A stretch of DNA of 64,000 bases from Eutrigla gurnardus (GCA_963514095.1 OY741276.1:5955586-6019585); one strand, 5' to 3'; shown: positions 1 to 11,717, counted from the stretch's first letter. Notes: generated by a model from the letters alone, not told the origin. Program-made: numbers and translations.

Positions 1-2700
1 GAGACGGTTTCTCTCCCTCGGCCGCCCTCTGCATCCTAAGAGGGGACTCAACAGCGAGGAGATCGATACTCGAGTTGTGTACTTCCCAAAAGCACGACAT
101 ACACATCAACATCCTCGTCCGCCACACAAGACGAGCACATACGAGCACATGCAACCCGGCGGCGTCGTCCTCGTGTAATTAATCCAGCGTATTTTCTGGC
201 AGATGGGGAAAGTGCAGCTAAAAGAAAACAATGTCAGTCATCTGTGGTACCGCATTTAAGAGGGGAACTTCTGCTTCACTGCAAGAGTATAGGCATATGT
301 TGTTTTGTCTTTTTGATGAGTTTTACTCTACTTCAACCACTGTGAGACTCCGAGGCAGAGCTTTTGTGTCAACAGATGGCAAAATTAGCTTAAGGCGTAT
401 CACTTTGTGGTCCTTATCTACTAGTAAATATAAAGGCATGTAGAATGAAATGCAGTAGCTGCAAATTAAACACCATACACTAAAAACAGCTTGTATATAG
501 ACACAAATCTGCTCATGTAATTATCTACTTGTGGCACTAAGCAGAGAAAAGCTCAAGCACTCACGAAAAGCAATACATTTTGCTTTGGCTGATTAACCAA
601 TCTTTTTTTTTTTTTTACCAAAATAGAATAGAATCGCAAACAAGATGCCTTTTAATTAAAAAGAAACACAAACCGATCCTTTTTTCTATTTAGAGAGAGC
701 CACCAAGTGAGAGACGCACACGAAGAAATGGGGGGGAAATGGGCGAGAAATTAGGGGCGCCGTAACGGGAGGAAGGCAGTAAAGCTGAACCTTGAAAACG
801 AACTATCCTCATACCTCAGAGTTTCCGTCCATGCATGCAACACGTTTAAAGAACTATGATAATCGTTAGGGCAGGGAGAGTCCGGATGGTGTTTTCAGAA
901 TCAAAATAGTGTCAGGCTTCATTTCCTCCTCCGCTACCACTTAACAAAGAGGTATTTTTGAAGCCGTACAGGAGGCAGCCATGATAGTCCATCCCTGGAG
1001 CATTTCCCCCCCATATTTGAAAACATGTGGGAATGTTTTCTCTCAAACATAAAAGGATCAAGACTCCCTATATTCTAAAGGGAAACAGAGCTGCCTTGGC
1101 ACAGTGTTAATTTTAACAACTTCTCCCTTTATTTGGTACGGCATTAACCTCGAGGTCGCCGGACCCCTTTTGAAGTGCTCTCTGCCTAGCATGAGAGTAT
1201 CCAGAGTGGTCAGTTAGACCGTTATTACCACTTATTAATGGTTAGTGAGCGCTGACTTATCACCCTAACGTTTTTAGCAGAACTCCGATCAGTGTGTAAA
1301 GGTAAGCATGGCAGACACTAACCCGCAAGCAATAAAATGTTATTATTGGTTCGGGAAGTGATTCAATAAATGTAGGTTTCGAGGCAAGGTTTAAAAAACA
1401 AAGACAGTGGAGCGACACCTAATCCTTAACGGAAGACTTTTCCGGAGGTCGGGTGCCAGAACAGCAACAGTTCAATCAGCCGGACTTGACTGAGACAAGA
1501 TCTAAAGTGACGAACCTGAGCTCCCTGAGCACAGCGGGGAGTTCAGAATGCATTGGTTGATTGCATGCAAACACTCAGGTTTGCCATTAAATACTTAGTA
1601 TAGTATAGTATGATTAGCACACCTTCTCCCCCACGCTTTAGTTTGGGACCTGAACTACACAGAGCCTGATAACACATTCTCCACCACCCAGAACCGGAGG
1701 GAAAAGTCAATGTGGGTGAGATCAATGCGACATTTGTAATGGATGACGATGGATCACTGGTTTAATATTACACCAGTGGCGGCGCTGGCCTCCACCATAT
1801 CTCCAGCGAATAAATGTTAACTTGTTATCTGTTCCTTAAAGAACACCGCCATTGTTTGTCTTTTCTGCCTCCAGCCCAACCCCGCGCATCGATCGGGCCT
1901 TTATTGAATGCTCAAACACCGCATGCAACGATTGATCACTCCCAATTAAATGTGCACTGGATGTTTCCTTTCATACCTACACCCATGAATACCTCATGCT
2001 CATGGAAACCTTTTTGACGGAATAATTGATAGAACCCGACACACAATGTGGAGGAGCCAGAGAACTAAAGGCAACCCCAGCTTTTAAAATGAATTAGAAA
2101 TTCGACTTTGGGGTGTAATTTTTTTCCTCCTCTATCTCCTTCTGTCTCCCTCTCTCTTCTTACTTTCTCTGTTATTCTGCGCCTGTTGTTAGCTCGACCT
2201 CTGCTCTCGACCCCTGACCCTTGACCCTGAGACATCTGACCAGTCACCACTCTGGGGGAACCAAATTAATAGAAGCGTTGCTCCTTAATTGCATAAGGGG
2301 CCAGCTAAGAGATTCATCACCTCAGTCATTGCCATTGCTTTACTTTGACCCCCCCGTTCTTTGGTTTCCCAGAGGGCGTTTGGGGGCAGGCCCAGCTGTG
2401 CTTTTCCTATAACCCTGCCCGTGTTTGCTGTGTAATTATTCAGCATCAGCCCTTATTAATCAAGTCGATGCCCTTACGTTTTAAATGGAAATTGCGGGGA
2501 TTAATACAAGCATTCATTTTGTCCAGGAAATCTTGATGGCTTTAGCCCACTAATCGAATTGGAATAAAGAGGCCACAGCAATGGGATGGACTTGATTGAA
2601 TTAAGGGAGAAGCAAAAGCACACATTATACTGTATCGGCCAGCAGGGACGCCGACATACACACAAACACAAACACAAAGGTCGCAGGGCACAGCCCACCA
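1..2700. other. Non-coding stretch, no gene seen
   Basis: No frame here has family-like composition or convincing splice signals. It holds a 10-base tandem duplication (ACGAGCACAT twice, 131-150), a poly-T run (603-616), a short TAGTA-type repeat near 1598-1612, and a polypyrimidine patch around 2130-2160 just before a nuclear-receptor-like direct repeat (listed separately). The first 200 bases are slightly CpG-richer than the rest but do not form a CpG island. The remainder looks like single-copy sequence without recognisable mobile-element ends. Confidence 0.6.
2215..2227 (-). promoter_or_regulatory. DR1-type nuclear receptor element (candidate)
   Basis: On the minus strand this reads GGGTCAAGGGTCA, two GGGTCA half-sites separated by one base. 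DR1 sites are bound by RXR heterodimers, COUP-TF and HNF4 family receptors. The motif is visible; occupancy is inference. A second DR1 lies at 22549-22561. Confidence 0.35.
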
Positions 2701-2800
2701 TGACACTTTAATGAGTCATAAGTGCATCACGCGTAAAAGTATCATTTGGCCTGATTGAGGTTGGCGATTCTGCAAATGAACGCACTGATTGCAAGTCAAA
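2700..2800. promoter_or_regulatory. Repeat-free block with AP-1-like site
   Basis: A consensus AP-1 core TGAGTCA lies at 2712-2718, inside the extended near-palindrome TAATGAGTCATAA (2709-2721). A 12-of-13 match to the same extended motif occurs at 48300-48312. AP-1 (Fos/Jun) binds TGAGTCA; the flanking TAAT could add homeodomain binding. Function is inferred from motif only. Confidence 0.25.
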
Positions 2801-2980
2801 TTTGGGCATTTGCCTGCACTCATGTTGACATATAAACCCCCCCCTGTTCCCCTCCCCCTGGCTGCACATATTTGAAGTCATACATGTGCATGCAGGCTCT
2901 CTCATGCGCCCACATGTGCTAGAACTAAAGGTGCAGGTGCCTGCAACACTTGCAGATACATTCCTATGTAGAAGTGCACA

Positions 2981-2982
<2 letters not shown>

Positions 2983-3058
<76 letters not shown>
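2983..3058. repeat. (CA)n microsatellite, about 38 units
   Basis: Perfect CA dinucleotide array of about 76 bases. All open frames across it are repeat translations, not genes. Long CA arrays can adopt Z-DNA and are usually length-polymorphic. Confidence 0.97.
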
Positions 3059-3062
<4 letters not shown>

Positions 3063-3933
3063 ATAACACAGATACACACATCATCATATTCATACCCTCA
3101 TACATAAATAAATAACCCCCTGTCCCTGTATTATATATGTACTCTGCCATTAGGTTACACTCAGGCCCTCTGTCTCTCTCCCTCTCCCTCACTTTATTGC
3201 AGCTCTCGGGTCAGCTCAGACTGCCGAGAGTCTGAACATGATGCCAATTATCCACCGGCTTCACCGCTGGATGCACGACACCCAACCCTGCACGGTGCAA
3301 TACAGCTGCTACACACACACAAACATATTCAGACACAAATACATGCATATATGAATATGACAAAGTGACACAGAGGGCAGAGCAAAGACCAGAACATAAA
3401 GCACTTAAACATGGAGCAAGTAGTAGCTCAGTAAAGCAGTTCATTATGTAAAATAAATGCTTAGCTAGCTTCTTACATGTAGATGCCAGATTGTAACCGT
3501 GGAGAAAGCAGCAGAAACCGTGAGCATACATGTTAACACGCTGCCACAGCTTTAGCATCAAATCTCCGTCCAATACGACAAATCCACCTTTTCTCTCCCT
3601 TTTCTACCGTTCCACCTCTCCATCATCCCTCTTTTAACTGTGCCCTGACTCCCTGCAACCCAGATTGACAGACAGATTAGATTGGACACAGTTGACAGCG
3701 GTGGAAGCAATCACATCCGGTGTTTGGCAGAGGTTTTGTTTGTGTAAAATGACACACAGGCCTGACTCCCCCTCCCTCCCCCCCCACCACCACCTCTCTC
3801 TCTCCATAAGATACGCCATTGGCACAATCTCACAGGGCGATTACTATCAGGCCTGGTGGAGGTGTTCCAACATGTCATTTGTCTGTCATTTGTTTGTCAA
3901 CTGACGACAGCTCCATGTCTCTCCAGTGTATTT

Positions 3934-3938
<5 letters not shown>

Positions 3939-3964
<26 letters not shown>
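3939..3964. repeat. (TG)n microsatellite, 13 units
   Basis: Perfect TG array followed by GGTGG. Confidence 0.95.
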
Positions 3965-4249
3965 GTGGAAATGCACATTGTTGTACATTTCCCTTTTCCT
4001 TTTCCCTCCCTCCAGCACCTCTCCTTCAGGTATCGTCTTCTCTATTTGATATGGCAGTGACATTTTTTGACAGCATGTAGATAGATAAGATTTGTTGCGC
4101 CTATGAGCCATAGGGATTAGAAATGCACACTCCTTTTGGCAGGCACTGTCTAGATTGCTTTCTCTTGGCAATGTGAGATTCAACCAAACAGCTCTTGTGA
4201 TTGTGATCTATGTACTACTGGCTCCTTAGTTTTGCATTGACTGTGAAAA

Positions 4250-4269
4250 GGGGGGGGGGGGGGGGGGGG
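4250..4269 (+). repeat. Homopolymer G tract, 20 bases
   Basis: Uninterrupted run of 20 G. It is capable of G-quadruplex formation on the plus strand. Exact length should be treated cautiously because long homopolymers are often mis-called. Confidence 0.9.
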
Positions 4270-5866
4270 TGAAATGCCACACATCACTTACTGTGCAGTT
4301 GTAAAAAAGCTGAATGCATCTCCAATTAGAAGTATAACAGGGACGACCTTTGTCTTTTGTTTTTTACAGTATTTATTGAGCAATAATTTCATTTTCAACT
4401 ACACGCTCGTTAGTGAATGATATGCTGGACTCTGAAAATATCAACATTTGCCATCCATGCAAGATAGATCATAAATACTTGACCATTCAGAGCAACAGCT
4501 CTACATCCTCCCACCGCATGTGTCGTATCTGAAAGATTTCTTGCGTGTGAAAGTTCACACTGACCCAAAACAGAACATCGTAATGCCTGAAAGCCGAGCT
4601 AATTGAGGTAGAATTACACCGACTGACCCTTAGAAATACTAAACATCTGTTCGGCCTTTCCCCCCCCCCGCTCCTTTCAAACACACAAACGGGCAGCAGT
4701 GTTTGCTCGGGCCCATCCCTACTGTGTGAAGGTTTCAGGGTCTTTCTAGTCATGGTGCACTGGCCGATGAACAGTTATCTCATAGCCTCTGTCAAATCAA
4801 TCATGTCAGATTTGTTTAGATCCTGGCCCAGCGAGGGCTTGTGTGTTTATGTGAGCGGCCTATCACAGCGGCGGATGAGGGATGTGCAGCGGAGAATCGT
4901 GGCGTTCACATATCCACAGAGAGCAGCTTATCAGCCGTGCTTGGCCCGAGTCTTTGATGCTGCCGAAGTACAAATGTTACCATGTGGCTGTTGAGTATCG
5001 AGAAAGAAATGAATCTAGAATACTATACTTTGAGAGGAAATTCATTTTTTCTTTCTTTTCCTGTACACTACGTGCAAAACATTCTGGACAAAAGTACGAT
5101 CATGTAGCTCTCGTCGATGCATATTAAAAACAGCTTAGCTATGGTTTTCTTGGCTCTGGCATAGCTCAGCTTCAAACCTTGTTTTTTTCTCCCTCAAGGG
5201 GCTAGTTAACCCCCCCACGTAATCTGGCATTCCAACAGACCTTTCACTCTCCTCCTCATCCTCCTCAATGACCGCCATCTCTGTAGCGGCCCTGAAACAT
5301 TACCAAAAAACCCCGGCGTCACATGACCTGATTTATGGTGTCATTAATGTCAGGCTATCAGTGGACATGAGCGCATGAGACAACAGACGAGCCGCCCCAA
5401 AAACAAATAGTTTTGATTAAAGTCAAGGACATTCCGTACAGCTTTTCCGTAGAAAGGCATTCATCACATTTGATGTCGACCCTCCCTCCCGCCCGGCTTC
5501 CCTCTCTCCCTCCGCCTGTCTGCCTGTTTTGTGGTGGAGGTGATGGTAAAGGCTGAAAAAAAAACAACCAAGGGCTGAGCTAACATAGATACAGACAGCT
5601 TATGTGAGAGGGGTTATACAAATCGGTGTGTAGTACAAAGTTGGAACAGCAGTGAGTGGATTAATTGAACACTAAAGGGATTACAGCGTAGAGGTTTACG
5701 CGGACAAACAGTGGGTCATAGATAGAGGGCTTGATTCCTAACTGCCTCTTTGGAATCACATAGTTTGCTATATCTGTCAACGTGCAGCAGCAGTCTGTCT
5801 CATTTAACGTTTGACGAGGAGACTGCCCCCCCGATGACGCGTCCTGTGAGGTCAGCATCGCTTGTT

Positions 5867-5890
5867 ACACACACACACACACACACACAC
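5867..5890. repeat. (AC)12 microsatellite
   Basis: Perfect 24-base AC array. Confidence 0.95.
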
Positions 5891-5900
5891 TACAAAGTTT

Positions 5901-8280
5901 TGTGTTTGGCTTCTCAGCAGATCTACAGTCCAAGCCAGGACTTTAATACGCCGCTCGGAGAGTTATAGTAATAAGATGATAACAGAAATTGAAATGCAGA
6001 CATCGTTTACAGTTTCCCAAAAGCAAACATCTGTTTAAGTGACAGGAGAAGGGTTGGATGTGAGGAGGATTCCAGAGACGATGGGAAAAGCACTCCAACC
6101 GCCGTCGCTAACTTTTATCTCCCACCAAAAAGCTTCCCGTTTGTGTAAACAGATCCCAAAGAGTCGACGTAGCCTTTCCTCTTTCCTGCCTCTCCGGGCC
6201 CGGCCACCCAGCCTGCTCGCCAGCCCACAGGACTCGACAATAACTCCGGAGGGTCAAGGTTTAAGAGGCGAGTTTAAGATGAAATTATGAGAATTGAAAA
6301 AGTCCATAAACAAATTAGCTAAAGAGGGGAGAAGAAAACAAAACGCGCTTAGCCATTGAGGTGGCGTGTAACACGCAGGCTAAACAGACATCACAGCCTC
6401 AGCTGAACCTAAGCCAAGCTCTATTGGTGCTTCCCCTTATCTAATAAAAGAGAGACTTAAGTTGTATTATTCTAATATGTGAGTGTGTTATTCCAAGGCT
6501 GGCTGTTTTTAAGTGTCATTTTGTCACAGCTCGGGAGGAAAAGTGTGATTTTAATCAGGGCAGCTTTAGGTGTTTTCCTGCACACCAGATGTTCTGGCCC
6601 CCGCCTGAGAAAGCTTCTTTTTTTTTTTCCACTTTTTATTTCTTCCCCTCCAACGGAGACATAAGTGGAGGGTTATTGTGCTGCTCTCAAGGTCTCTCTT
6701 AAAAGTCTCTCCTACTCAAATATTTGGACAGTCACAAGAGGAGAGAAATGTATCAGGTGCAACTTGGGGAGGGGAGGAAAAAAAAAAAGATGCTCGTTGA
6801 CGGAGGGCGAGCGGAGAGAATTTGACCACGCACATGTCAGTGTGTCCACATATAAAGAGACAATCATGTCGGATGCCTACGGTACACATGTTCCTCCATT
6901 TAGAAATGATTGATTCCCTGATCGCTCTCTTGTAAACTAATAGCATCATGACATCATTAGTACATTGCTGAGTATTTCCAGAGCGGATTCCTCATTATGA
7001 CCACCGTGCTGGAATAATGGACCCGGTCTTGGATGGCTGATATCAGGTTAAAAAAGCGACACCACTATTCGGAGGCCCCGGTTTCTACAAATGAGCGTGA
7101 GCGTGTGTACATATAGGTTTGTGTGTGTGCCCGTGTACGATTAGGTTTTAACCAGCCACACATGTGACACTGAAAAGAGGGTCTGATCCCATCACCCCTG
7201 CTGGGACCCCTGGTTCTCATTGACTTTGGTTTCATGCTCGCAGGGCAAACGCACAATGGCAACAGAAAAAAAAAAAGAAGAGAGAGAGAGAGAAAAAAAC
7301 AGAGAAAAAGAAAATAAACATAAAACAGAGGATACTACAGAAAGATTCAAGCCATGTGGTTCGCCTGCCAGTAAACAACAAGCGGCCCTTGTTAGAAAAA
7401 AAAAAAAATGAAAATCCTGGAAATGATGTGTGTCTGTAAATGTTGTTACCTCTGTGAGGAGCTGGAGACTAGAGCATTTAGGGGAAGTTATGCTCGTTTC
7501 CAGGAGAAAATAATGAGTCCCGGAGGTCCATCACAGGTCCGCGGTGCTAAAAATATGGTGGCAAACTTTCTTCTTGTTCTTTGATGAACAAAGACATAAA
7601 AAAAGTCCTGAAACAAACAGTTTACTTTAAATACAATAAGCATGAATAACAACCCTTAGAAGTCACCCATAACTACTACATATAGCTGGTTGTAGTTAGA
7701 TCCTGTGGAAGACTTGGCTGCGATTCAGTCAGAAATGTGTACCGGGCCACTAAAGCAGTGGCATAAATCTCGAGATCAGCTTGTATTGATAGGGCCTTGG
7801 CTACCGATTTGGTAACACGTGTGCATATCCATTTCCCTGACAGAGACTGATTGCACATGACTGGGGAGGTAATAGAATTGTCTTTAAGGGGCCGGATGTC
7901 ATTTATTACAAGCAGAAGGTAGCCTACACCTGCGGTGCATCCCATTACTCCAAATATCACTCCTGCTTTTGTCAAGTACATCCTCCTTTCCTTCATGACT
8001 TATGGCAATATTGCAGGAGAGGTCAAATGCGGGGCCAAATGCCGATCAAAATCGGCATATCACATGTCCTTTTTACCTGCATATGAATCAATGTATTCAC
8101 ATAAATTATCTTAATAACATGTATTAGATTGACTGGTAGTTAAACCATATTTAGTTATTATATTTCTTAATGAAAATGACAAGCATGTATAGAAATATAA
8201 TACTTGGATACATTCAAACAAATTTATTATTATTGTTTATCAGGCCGTATTTTGGAGGTCATTATGAATTATTTTAAAAA
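5901..8280. other. Non-coding stretch with purine-rich patches
   Basis: Mostly single-copy-looking sequence. Purine-rich, A-rich tracts lie near 6777-6790 and 7260-7330 (AGAGAG and AAAAA blocks). A small hairpin GCCGAT-CAAA-ATCGGC is at 8041-8056. The only frame of interest is the minus-strand one at 7676-7996, listed separately. Confidence 0.5.
7676..7996 (-). CDS. Unrecognised 106-residue frame, membrane-anchor-like N-terminus (doubtful)
   Basis: I do not recognise this protein. The frame starts with a basic stretch (MKERRMYLTK), then a hydrophobic segment at about residues 11-31 (ending GYLLLVI) that could be a type II signal anchor. Two cysteines follow, flanking a possible N-glycosylation site (NQS near residue 49), then a mixed polar C-terminal half and a stop. 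Its composition is more protein-like than that of other frames in the window, and it is not on a simple repeat. Against it: no promoter, splice or polyadenylation context is seen, and a frame of this length arises by chance in 64 kb. It could be a retroelement remnant or chance. Confidence 0.2.
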   Translation of the reverse strand: MKERRMYLTKAGVIFGVMGCTAGVGYLLLVINDIRPLKDNSITSPVMCNQSLSGKWICTRVTKSVAKALSIQADLEIYATALVARYTFLTESQPSLPQDLTTTSYM

Positions 8281-9030
8281 CTAAAAACTACAAGCATACA
8301 ACTCAAGTGTACTTTAACAATAATAATAATAATATGTAACAGTTAGTTTTGTACAGCGATATATCTGCTGTCTCCAACACCTCGTGCAGGCAGTTCATGA
8401 CCTTGAAATCTAAGTCGCTGTTTATTCTATTGTCTGACAGCCGAGGAGACGACAGAAACTGCAGAAAACAGATGTTGAAGTGAATTCTCAACAAGGAATG
8501 AATTATGTTATTGTTTGGAATGTGCTCTGCAAGACATCAACAACTGCCCTGCCGAGATAGCAAAATACCTGGAATTGAATGACAACGTATTGAATAAAAA
8601 GCTCCTTTTTGTTTTATTGCTTTTAAATTCTTCATCCACTGAGTTCTCACCGTTAATACCGACGTGCAGCGTGTCCCGATTTTCCTCCCTCTCTCATCAT
8701 CCTCTCGTCTGTTCTCTCCTTTCCTTATCTCCTCAAAGTTTCTCCCTGGGAGGAAGGCAGCGGTAATAAAGTCTGGGGGATGTACCCCGGGGAACTTATT
8801 ATGTCGAGAGAACTAACGGCACGATGCCTCCTGCATTCTGTCTACCTGTTGGACTGTCTGCCATTGATCTGGGAGGCAGGTGTCAATATAGGAAAAGAAG
8901 GTAAGAAATCATTATCCTCACTCTGCATGAACGTCGCGACACGTTCATGCAGAGCGCTGACATCTGCTGTGCTGTGAATTTAATTTCCCACAATCATTTC
9001 ATCACTTTCAGGATGAAGTGGGAACTGCAT
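8281..9030. promoter_or_regulatory. Single-copy block with ERR/NR5A-type site and exon-like segment
   Basis: TGACCTTGA at 8398-8406 is, on the minus strand, TCAAGGTCA, the extended half-site used by ERR and NR5A orphan receptors. Around it the minus strand reads as an exon-like segment after a TTTTCTGCAG acceptor near 8460-8469 (see findings). A perfect 14-bp hairpin lies at 8921-8954. No complete gene is supported. Confidence 0.25.
8921..8954. repeat. Perfect inverted repeat, 14-bp stem, 6-base loop
   Basis: CTCTGCATGAACGT at 8921-8934 is exactly complementary to ACGTTCATGCAGAG at 8941-8954, with loop CGCGAC. The pairing ends abruptly on both sides. It could extrude as a cruciform or fold in RNA. 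No mobile-element end is recognised around it. Confidence 0.9.
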
Positions 9031-9420
9031 ATTGGAAATTAGAGCCCGACCAATTTCACCGTTCGATTAGCCGATCACAGATTTATTGGAATCGGTGGTT
9101 CCGTTGTCCCCTTTGAACCGATATGAAAGGTTTGAATTTCATAGACTATAACGCAGAAATAGCCGCTTGAGGCTATATTTGACTAGTGCCATTACACAAC
9201 TCATCTAGCCAGGCGCGCTCGTATCGACCGACTTCAGCAGGCAGAGCAGTGTGAAAGAGGAGCGGCGGCCGTCTGCAAAGTTGACCCTGCGTCACTCGAC
9301 ATCGAAAACATATTATGACTCAGAGAAAATACAGCTGGTCCCAAGACATTTAACAGCCACCCAACTCATAGTTCAAAAGCAGAAACATTTCAGTATCAGA
9401 CCAGCTCTAGTCAAAATTAG
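9031..9420. mobile_element. hAT-like non-autonomous element fragment (tentative)
   Basis: From about 9039 the sequence reads TTAGAGCCCGACC followed by repeated CGATTAGCCGAT and ATCGGTGG-type motifs. This resembles the terminal and subterminal parts of fish hAT-type non-autonomous transposons, rich in CCGAT/ATCGG. No matching opposite end with GGGCTCTA is seen nearby, so this is at most a one-ended, decayed copy. Identification rests on motif memory. Confidence 0.3.
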
Positions 9421-10058
9421 AAGATAGGAAACCCTTCAGAACAAAAAGTCACTTTAATTGAATGAAAAATCATTAGTTTTGTCTCAACATGGACGTCAGC
9501 TGTGGATATGAGGAACTGAAAGCTGTGAAAATAACTAGGAAAACATACTACTTTAGGAATTCCATGACATAGAGAAAACATGTAATCTGATTTATGTCTT
9601 TACTCATTTATTGTTGTTTTCTGTGTGAATTAAAAAGTAGCTATTATGTTCCACATTCTTTGTGAAATCTGTCCCTCTGAAAGGGTAAAGGGATCCGTAA
9701 AGGTCTGAAATGAAGTAATAATTCACGGGAGACATTATTACTGGGTGCAGTGTGCAGCTCTGAGGAACCCCCACCTTAAAATTAACCCCGACGCTTTCTA
9801 AGCTAAGTTATCAACATTTGAAATGCAAATCAAGGGTAACACGTCTTCTTTTATTCCTTGTTCCATGTGGAGCAGCCACATTATTACACTGCTGACATTC
9901 CCTTCTTGTCCTGAAAGCAGCATCTCACAGCCTATTAGCCAAAGCTTTGGGGTACAATAGTGCCAGACGACAATCCTTGCATTTTACAACGCATACATAG
10001 CTCTTTGTTAACCTGCTGCAGCTCCGTCAGTGTGGGGACGGAGGATCATTCTATTTAA
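9421..10058. other. Non-coding stretch, nothing recognised
   Basis: Moderately AT-rich single-copy-looking sequence between two putative hAT fragments. No frame, simple repeat or structured motif stands out. Confidence 0.5.
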
Positions 10059-10059
10059 G

Positions 10060-10304
10060 TAGGGATGCATCGTTCAAACTTCATGCTTAGCCGTGCTTAT
10101 TTCAAATGTCTTCTCTGACCGATAGGCGACCCTCGTTAACCAACAGGATTTGCGGCTAACATGCATGTAGGTGGATCTGGTAAGGGACAACGCCGGCTGC
10201 TCCACGCTTAAGGTGGGCCGACCTATTAGCTTTAACTGATAGCATTAATCGGTCAACATATTTAGTGTTGGTTAACAGTTAAATGTTAATCATTAGCATC
10301 CCCG
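10060..10304. mobile_element. Possible hAT-type MITE, about 245 bp
   Basis: AGGGATGC at 10061-10068 is answered by GCATCCC at 10296-10302 in inverse orientation. Beyond these, ATCGTT-CAAAC and the complement of GTTAATCATTA give an imperfect extended terminal inverted repeat. The interior has GTTAACC, CGGTCAAC and GTTAACAG motifs typical of elements of this kind. No clear 8-bp target duplication is seen, so the boundaries are approximate. Confidence 0.4.
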
Positions 10305-10810
10305 GTCTGGATACAGATACTGCTACGTGGGCTCAGGTTGGCTGAGTTTGATAATCAACCAGACGCCCAAGTCGCCTTCCACATCATATCAGTCAATTCT
10401 GTTTAAGTGAGACTACCAGTTGGAAACCATTAAAGGAAGGAAAACATGTATAAACTGCTGTTAACTTCTTCTTAACCTCTTAACTTCTAGCCGAAGCTAC
10501 TTTGGACCATCCAAACAGCATGCCTGGGCTTCGAGTATCAGCCGATTACTGATCTGTACTGTTTTAAGTGTCTCTATAGTAAATGAACGGCATTTTATAT
10601 CTCCATTACTGAGGTCTACCTTTCAACCCTACATGGAAACCAAACAGATGAACCCATAGTTTGAAAATGAAAACATCACAAATCATCAGAATAACGCTCA
10701 GCTAATTTAAAATACATTTAATTGTTTCATGCTGAATAAAACATAATATCCCTGCTTAGCCACTAGGGGAGTTTTGAGATTGAGGCAGAAATATAGCAGT
10801 CAACCACAAA
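10305..10810. other. Non-coding, possible further decayed transposon sequence
   Basis: GAGTATCAGCCGATTACTGATCTGTACT at 10534-10561 has the AT(C/T)GGCCGAT-like texture of hAT ends but no partner. GCCACTAGGGGAG at 10759-10771 resembles a CTCF core. Otherwise nothing is recognised. Confidence 0.3.
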
Positions 10811-10817
10811 CATGCAT

Positions 10818-10820
<3 letters not shown>

Positions 10821-10885
<65 letters not shown>
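10821..10885. repeat. (CA)n microsatellite, about 32 units
   Basis: Perfect CA array of about 65 bases. Frames across it are artefacts. Confidence 0.97.
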
Positions 10886-10887
<2 letters not shown>

Positions 10888-11065
10888 TGACTGCTCAGGC
10901 CATGTTCCTCTTTAATGAGCCTTTGTCTTTGAGGGGGCTTGGAGGACAGGAGGTCACACCGGGTCGGACTGAGACAAGGTCAGCCTACTCATCACGTTGT
11001 GTGAGGAAGTCTGGAGCCAACGTCAGTCCATATCATATCTTTGAGACACAGACAGGAAAGAACCA

Positions 11066-11103
11066 GTGTGTGTGTGTCTGTGTGTGTGTGTGTCTGTGTG
11101 TGT
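11066..11103. repeat. Interrupted (TG)n microsatellite
   Basis: TG array broken by TCTG twice. Confidence 0.93.
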
Positions 11104-11370
11104 AATTGTTTGTACAGTATGTATTATCCCAGCAGCTGCGTGCTCTTTTAACTCTCTTCTGCTTCTCATATTATACTCCCACCAGTCTGTCTCCTCTCCA
11201 CCTTGACAGTCACACGTTAATTCTTTAATCCAGAAGCTCTTGACGTGTTAAAAACACGAAGAGGAAACGGCGGCCTAATCGCTCACTAATAGTAACGGCA
11301 AATACCTGTCCCTGTCACCCAACGGGAAGGGGGTGGAGACGAGAGGCAGGTGCTGAAACTGGAAGTCAAA

Positions 11371-11408
11371 CACACACACACACACACAGTCCACACACAC
11401 ACACACAC
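11371..11408. repeat. Two short (CA)n arrays
   Basis: CA arrays at 11371-11388 and about 11392-11408, split by GTC. Confidence 0.93.
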
Positions 11409-11715
11409 TTTCTCCTAATTACCCAGGTCACTGGCTCAGTGCAAGAACACACAGCGACCTGCCTTTTCCTCTCCTCTGCTGACACCGAGGCTCCTGGCTA
11501 TGCCCTGAAAATACACTAACTTTGCTTTGCTGTCCTGTCTCGTTTGGCTATCAGGGACACACACCGATCGCTATTCTGGGAGTGTCATTCAGCAAGGGTA
11601 GAACGGGGGGAGAGAGGCTTATTTGGAGAAGTTCCTTATGCTGGGCTGGGTTTGCCATCAGACCAGTCAGTGTCTCTAGCTACAATAATTGTGATTTATG
11701 CCCCCAGCCATCGGT

Positions 11716-11717
<2 letters not shown>
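11409..11717. other. Non-coding stretch between SSRs
   Basis: About 300 bases between CA and TG arrays. The frames that cross it owe their length to the adjacent TG array. Nothing else is recognised. Confidence 0.55.

Larger units (their letters stand above)
2801..5900. other. Non-coding stretch with SSRs and G-tracts
   Basis: It contains CA, TG and AC arrays and a 20-base G run (listed separately). C-rich tracts at about 3768-3785 and 5480-5494 (CCCTCCCTCCCGCCC) give G-quadruplex-capable minus strands. Open frames over the CA array only encode alternating His/Thr or Cys/Val. A pyrimidine-rich tract ending in AG near 4015, followed by GT at 4030, is splice-like but encloses only 14 bases. 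No gene is supported. Confidence 0.55.

Noticed and set aside
2708..3192. Overlapping frames of 73-123 codons on both strands rich in Cys-Val or His-Thr
   Set aside because: They are translations of the CA array and its flanks. The same pattern recurs at every CA/TG array (10812, 11522, 20504, 20833, 41344-42002, 43532, 44512, 45292, 58887).
4016..4029. 14-base microexon-like segment between a strong polypyrimidine-AG and GT
   Set aside because: No neighbouring exons or reading frame to join; pyrimidine-rich tracts ending in AG are frequent here.
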